Below are positions 12,824 to 16,539 of a DNA stretch of 16,539 bases, in pieces (the stretch's first letter is position 1; each line of letters starts with the position of its first letter). The DNA comes from Acidobacteriota bacterium (lineage in GTDB: Bacteria > Acidobacteriota > Terriglobia > UBA7540). Both the position numbers and the translations under genes were made by a program. Below the pieces are notes generated by a model that was not told the origin of the DNA, ran no database searches, and saw nothing but the letters and a program-made list of their open reading frames with translations. The stretch spans positions 1-16,539 of the forward strand of contig JAJYHU010000185.1 of assembly GCA_021784615.1 (NCBI GenBank), read 5' to 3'.

Positions 12824-14815
12824 ATGGTTTCAGCCTTTACTGAAAAATACGACGTGGTGGTGGTGGGCGCGGGACATGCGGGCGCGGAAGCGGCCGTGGC
12901 TGCGGCGCGCATGGGATTGAAGACGGCCCTCTACACCATCAATCTGGACCTGATCTGCCAGATGTCCTGCAACCCCGCCGTGGGCGGCATCGCCAAAGGG
13001 CATCTCGTGCGGGAAGTGGATGCGCTGGGCGGCGTGATGGGCGAAGTGATCGACGCCGTGGGCATCCAGTTCCGCCTGCTCAACACCAGCCGCGGCCCGG
13101 CCGTCTGGTCGCCGCGCGCCCAAGCCGACAAAAAACTCTACCGGAGCAAGATGCGCCAGGTGCTGGAACAGGAACCGAACCTGCGCATCAAACAGGCCGA
13201 GGTTATCGATCTGCTGCTCGACGGCTCCGAATTATCCCAACCAGGGACGTGCCGCCGGGTGCGAGGCATTCGGCTGATGGATGGCCGCACGGTCAAAGCG
13301 GGCGCCGTGGTGGTGACCACGGGAACGTTTTTGAACGGGCTGATCCATTGCGGAGAGCAGAAATATGCCGCCGGACGTTCCGGCGAACCGCCCGCGGTGA
13401 TGCTGGGTGAGGCGCTGCGGCGGCTGGGATTCGAAGTGGGCCGCCTGAAAACCGGAACGCCGCCCCGGCTTGACCGCCGCACCATCGACTTTTCCAGATT
13501 TCAGGTGCAGTCCGGCGATGCGGTCCCGACGCCCTTCAGCTTCCGCACGCGCGCGATCACGCAGGAGCAGACGATCTGCTGGATCACGGTCACAAACGAC
13601 GAGACGCACCGCGCGATCCGGGAAAACCTCCATCGCTCACCGCTTTACTCCGGGCAGATCAAGAGCATCGGGCCGCGCTATTGCCCTTCGATTGAAGACA
13701 AGGTCGTCAAGTTTCCCGACAAGCCGCACCACCAGATTTTCCTTGAGCCCGAAGGCCTGGACACCAATGAGATTTACGTGAACGGCATGTCCACCTCCAT
13801 GCCCATCGACGTTCAGGCGGCAATGGTAAAGTCGATTCCCGGGCTTGAAAACGCGGAAATGATCCGCCCCGGCTATGCCATCGAATACGACATGATCCAG
13901 CCGACGGAACTCTATCCGTGGCTTGAAACCAAACGGATTGAGAATCTGTTTCTTGCCGGGCAGATCAACGGGACGACAGGTTATGAGGAAGCCGCCTGCC
14001 AGGGCATCATGGCCGGCATCAATGCCGGGCTAAGGGTGCAATCGCGCGAACCGCTTGTGATCGCCCGCACCCAGGGCTACACCGGCATCCTGATTGACGA
14101 TCTGGTCAACAAGGGCGTGGACGAGCCTTACCGCATGTTCACGTCGCGCGCCGAATTCCGCCTGCACCTGCGGATTGACAACGCCGACGAGCGCCTGATG
14201 CCCATCGCTTACAAAGCCGGCACGATCAAGGAAAAAGATTACGAAGCGTTTCTAAAAAAACGGCAGCGGATTTCCGCCTCCTCGCGCTTTCTGCTGGAAA
14301 CCCGGCTGGATCCCGCCTCACGCGCGGGCCGCGAAATCTATTCCCGGCTCGGCCTTATGTCAGACGGCAAATTCTCCGGGCCTGCGCCGCTTACCGGCGA
14401 GCAACTGTTGAAGCGGCCGGAAGTGAAAATCGACGACCTCATGGAATGGATCAACGAGGGGATCAAGTCAAACGGCGGCGAGCCGCTTGTGAGCGGCAAC
14501 GGCGATGGGATGCACTCGCTCGCCGGACGTGAAGAAGCGCGGCGCATCGAAACGGATTTTAAGTATGAAGGCTACCTGGCGCAGCAGGAAAAGCAGATGG
14601 AGCGCATGAAGCGCGCCGAGCAGCGCCACATTCCCGGCTGGTTCGACTACGGCAAGGTCTCCGGGCTTTCACGCGAAGTGGTGGAAAAGTTCACGAAAGT
14701 GCGCCCGTTAACATTGGGCCAAGCTTTGCGCATTCCCGGCATCACTCCCGCCGCCGTCTCGCTCGTCAACGTCTACATCGAAATCTTCCAGCGGCGCTCC
14801 GCGGAGCAGGCGTAG
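12824..14815 (+). CDS. mnmG: tRNA uridine-5-carboxymethylaminomethyl modification enzyme MnmG (GidA)
   Basis: A 663-residue FAD enzyme that with MnmE installs the (carboxymethyl)aminomethyl group on uridine 34 of certain tRNAs, using methylene-tetrahydrofolate. Residues 15-20 are the dinucleotide motif GAGHAG. The two conserved cysteines are Cys 49 (QMSCNPAVGG) and Cys 287 (GPRYCPSIEDKV). The family signature GQINGTTGYEEAACQG is intact, and the C-terminal helical domain that binds MnmE runs to the end. The length is slightly above the usual 620-650. A weak GGGG precedes ATG 12824; the start is chosen because the FAD motif follows within the normal distance. Divergent from purD. MnmE is not in the window. 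Confidence 0.97.
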   Translation: MVSAFTEKYDVVVVGAGHAGAEAAVAAARMGLKTALYTINLDLICQMSCNPAVGGIAKGHLVREVDALGGVMGEVIDAVGIQFRLLNTSRGPAVWSPRAQADKKLYRSKMRQVLEQEPNLRIKQAEVIDLLLDGSELSQPGTCRRVRGIRLMDGRTVKAGAVVVTTGTFLNGLIHCGEQKYAAGRSGEPPAVMLGEALRRLGFEVGRLKTGTPPRLDRRTIDFSRFQVQSGDAVPTPFSFRTRAITQEQTICWITVTNDETHRAIRENLHRSPLYSGQIKSIGPRYCPSIEDKVVKFPDKPHHQIFLEPEGLDTNEIYVNGMSTSMPIDVQAAMVKSIPGLENAEMIRPGYAIEYDMIQPTELYPWLETKRIENLFLAGQINGTTGYEEAACQGIMAGINAGLRVQSREPLVIARTQGYTGILIDDLVNKGVDEPYRMFTSRAEFRLHLRIDNADERLMPIAYKAGTIKEKDYEAFLKKRQRISASSRFLLETRLDPASRAGREIYSRLGLMSDGKFSGPAPLTGEQLLKRPEVKIDDLMEWINEGIKSNGGEPLVSGNGDGMHSLAGREEARRIETDFKYEGYLAQQEKQMERMKRAEQRHIPGWFDYGKVSGLSREVVEKFTKVRPLTLGQALRIPGITPAAVSLVNVYIEIFQRRSAEQA

Positions 14816-14871
14816 GGCACGCTCGAAAAATCGCACGCCTTGAACACCATGGCGTGACGACCGATCACTAC

Positions 14872-16182
14872 TCATCTCCTGATGATTGCTCCGTCCTCGC
14901 CCAGATAGGAAAGGAACTCGCGCGGAAACTCATTCTTCAGCAGCCGACGCGCAATGCACTTACACAGGGGGAGCCACCTGTTAACTCTTTCCAAAGCAAG
15001 AAGGTCATCGGCGTTGAGCTTCAGTTCGCCAGAGTCGGAAGAGAGCGCGTGGGCGACGTCATTTCTCAGGGGATAAAGATAGGAATCAATGGCATACTTG
15101 ATCCTCCTCCCAACAACTTCTGGAAGGAAAATCGAATTGAGGGCCATCTGATCCCATCCGGTTGGCTGCCGAATCGGAAATATCGCATTTACCCAAGCGA
15201 CAAATTCTGCTGGGCTTCCCGGAATGCTTTCAACAGGGCGCGTGAACGGCTGCCTTGCAGCATTCGCCTCTCGGGCCAGCCGGCGGCGGCGACCAAGAAC
15301 CCCATCGATTATCTTAAATAGACAGAGGAAACGATAAACGGAGCTGTTACTGTTTAGCCCTTCCCTGTAAAGGCTAGCAAAGCCTTGAAAGTCTGGGCTC
15401 ATTTGCTCCTCGGGCACTACCGAGAAGGGAGCATCCCAGGACGGCGATTTGATCGTCATTCGGACGTTATGGTTCCGGAGTTCCAGCGTCTCAATCTCAA
15501 AGACCTTCAATGGGATGTCGAGGTGGACCGACCAATTGCTTAGGCTCGGGGCAATGGCGCGGTAAGCCACCCTTTGTGCGTCGGCGGCGTTTTTGGCCTG
15601 GAAGGGCTCGGCCTCGATCTTGCCAAGGTATCCACGTGAATTGGGATGTCCGGTGAAGGCAAATTTGCCCTCACTGGTTTGTACGTACAATCTTATTGCC
15701 TTCGCCTCCGAGACGCCCGGCGGCGAGAATGCGGGCGCGACGATGCCAAGGTGTGAGTCCCCTTGATGGGCATCTGCAGGTTTGTACTCCCTCTCCGGGG
15801 TAAGGGAAAATCCAGGTCGCGCAAGGACGAATGTTACCTTGTACAGGCCGGGGAGACCTTCTGGACCACCAAAATTGCGAGGGTCACCGGCGTCCTTGTA
15901 TACAGGCACGAAGATCAGGTGCTGTTCCTGCCCAGGCAGGCCCATCGCGCGGAAGCTCATTGAGGCTGCTGTTGCCGGGACGGCGGGCTGATAGCCTTCT
16001 CGACCGGGCACGGTCACAGGAGCAAATGGGGAGGTCGGCACTCGACCGTCAGGAGGAAGGTTTGTTGCTGGTGCCGTCGCCTCCCCTTTCAGAGCGCAGC
16101 ATCGCTTAAATTTTTTCCCGCTCCCGCAGGGGCAAGGTGCGTTCCTGCCAATGCGATCCATCGTGCTCTTCGGTGCCAGCAT
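14872..16182 (-). CDS. SEC-C zinc-motif protein with C-terminal HEPN-like region
   Basis: A 436-residue protein of unknown function. Near the N-terminus it has a SEC-C zinc motif, RNAPCPCGSGKKFKRCC (Cys 17, 19, 28, 29), as found at the tail of SecA and on many unrelated proteins. The centre (about 50-260) is beta-rich and not recognised. The C-terminal region has YRFLCLFKIIDGVLGRRRR followed by YLYPLRNDVAHAL, where Arg 373 and His 378 make the Rx4H pattern of HEPN-fold RNases; the layout resembles Apea/MauJ-type hypothetical proteins. Start ATG 16182 follows AGGG; ATG 16161 is a possible alternative that still includes the SEC-C motif. It converges on mnmG with 56 bases between. Possible roles are stress or defence RNase, but this rests on one motif. 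No signal peptide or membrane segment seen. Confidence 0.72.
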   Translation of the reverse strand: MLAPKSTMDRIGRNAPCPCGSGKKFKRCCALKGEATAPATNLPPDGRVPTSPFAPVTVPGREGYQPAVPATAASMSFRAMGLPGQEQHLIFVPVYKDAGDPRNFGGPEGLPGLYKVTFVLARPGFSLTPEREYKPADAHQGDSHLGIVAPAFSPPGVSEAKAIRLYVQTSEGKFAFTGHPNSRGYLGKIEAEPFQAKNAADAQRVAYRAIAPSLSNWSVHLDIPLKVFEIETLELRNHNVRMTIKSPSWDAPFSVVPEEQMSPDFQGFASLYREGLNSNSSVYRFLCLFKIIDGVLGRRRRLAREANAARQPFTRPVESIPGSPAEFVAWVNAIFPIRQPTGWDQMALNSIFLPEVVGRRIKYAIDSYLYPLRNDVAHALSSDSGELKLNADDLLALERVNRWLPLCKCIARRLLKNEFPREFLSYLGEDGAIIRR

Positions 16183-16207
16183 TGGACCCTGGCCTCAACG
16201 CTGCGGA

Positions 16208-16219
16208 ATTATATACCAT
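16208..16219 (-). promoter_or_regulatory. Candidate promoter for the SEC-C protein gene
   Basis: The minus strand reads ATGGTATATAAT (16219-16208), containing a consensus TATAAT and an overlapping TGG-TATATA extended -10. Transcription would begin near 16200, about 18 bases before ATG 16182. No clear -35 is seen. Confidence 0.42.
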
Positions 16220-16314
16220 ACGCTGACTCTTGAGGGTGCGTGGCGTCGGCTGCGCGCCTTCGTTCTGCGCCTCTCAACTTGCATTGGCCAGCGATGTAGG
16301 GGTAGGCTTGGGGC

Positions 16315-16539
16315 ATGGACGTGAAAACGATCAAGGCGGCAATCGAGCAGCTCAGTGAGCCGGAGCGCCGAGCTTTAGCGGACTGGTTTCAGGAGCTTGA
16401 AGAGCAAGCCTGGGATGCCGAAATGGAGCGGGATTTTTCTCCGGGCGGGCGCGGCCAAGCTCTTGCCGAAAGGGTCAACCAGGAAATCGAAGAGGGAAAA
16501 TTCACTCCGCCCGATGAGGGACTGCGCTCCCGGCAAGGG
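16315..16539 (+). CDS. Small antitoxin-like protein, 3' partial
   Basis: ATG 16315 opens a frame with no stop before the window ends (75 codons seen). The protein is acidic and helical: LSEPERRALADWFQELEEQAWDAEMERDF followed by SPGGRGQALAERVNQEIEEGKF. This pattern (an ER-R-LADW-LEELE start, WD-E-ERD centre, and a short basic-acidic tail) is that of small antitoxin-type proteins commonly encoded just upstream of RelE/HigB-type toxins. The expected stop is only a few codons away, and the toxin would lie beyond the window. GGGG lies very close to the start, so the ribosome site is poor. The toxin pairing is inferred. Confidence 0.6.
   Translation, partial: MDVKTIKAAIEQLSEPERRALADWFQELEEQAWDAEMERDFSPGGRGQALAERVNQEIEEGKFTPPDEGLRSRQG

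Noticed and set aside
14816..14871. Possible terminator between mnmG and the SEC-C gene (ACGCC...GGCGT)
   Set aside because: The stem is only 5 bp with a long loop and no T-run.
1..16539. CRISPR array, tRNA, cobalamin riboswitch or insertion sequence
   Set aside because: No regular spaced repeats, cloverleaf, B12-box sequence or transposase-like protein was recognised; a riboswitch for the methyl-transfer operon, if any, would be before base 1.

Overview
The window (about 60% GC by eye, close-packed genes on both strands) looks like a bacterial chromosome segment. Housekeeping genes (purD, purE, mnmG, msrB, a dacA-type D,D-carboxypeptidase with a SPOR domain) place it in a Gram-negative lineage. 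A short palindromic element beginning TGTAGC and ending GCTACA, and a fragment reading CAGATTCCTCGCTGCGCTCGG, resemble interspersed repeats I associate with Acidobacteriota. That assignment is an inference, not a demonstrated result.

Region 1 (1-7520, plus strand) is a compact seven-gene cobalamin-dependent methyl-transfer cluster that starts before the window. In order it encodes: a zinc homocysteine S-methyltransferase domain protein (5' end cut off), a DUF1638 protein, an MtaA-like URO-D family methyltransferase with a complete HxC...C zinc site, a reductive activator of corrinoid proteins (2Fe-2S domain plus ASKHA ATPase), a corrinoid carrier protein, and two tandem URO-D family paralogues whose third predicted zinc ligand is His instead of Cys. 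No pterin-binding methyltransferase or SAM-dependent reactivation domain is visible. A reasonable model is that the tandem URO-D paralogues take methyl groups from an unknown donor, the corrinoid protein carries them, the activator rescues oxidised cobalamin, and the homocysteine methyltransferase and/or the MtaA-like protein passes them on. This would be a split, folate-independent route to methionine or a catabolic demethylation system. The substrate cannot be read from the sequence.

Region 2 (7521-8390) holds a doubtful small ORF, then a standalone winged-helix protein resembling the N-terminal domain of Mrr restriction enzymes. No nuclease domain follows it.

Region 3 (8532-12682) has dacA on the minus strand, a 434-base spacer with promoter-like sites for both neighbours, msrB on the plus strand, and a purD-purE unit on the minus strand. 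Region 4 (12683-14815) is a divergent promoter region followed by mnmG (tRNA wobble modification).

Region 5 (14872-16539) holds a minus-strand protein with an N-terminal SEC-C zinc motif and a C-terminal RNxxAH motif suggestive of a HEPN-type fold, then the start of a small antitoxin-like gene cut by the window end. No tRNA, rRNA, CRISPR array or insertion sequence was seen.
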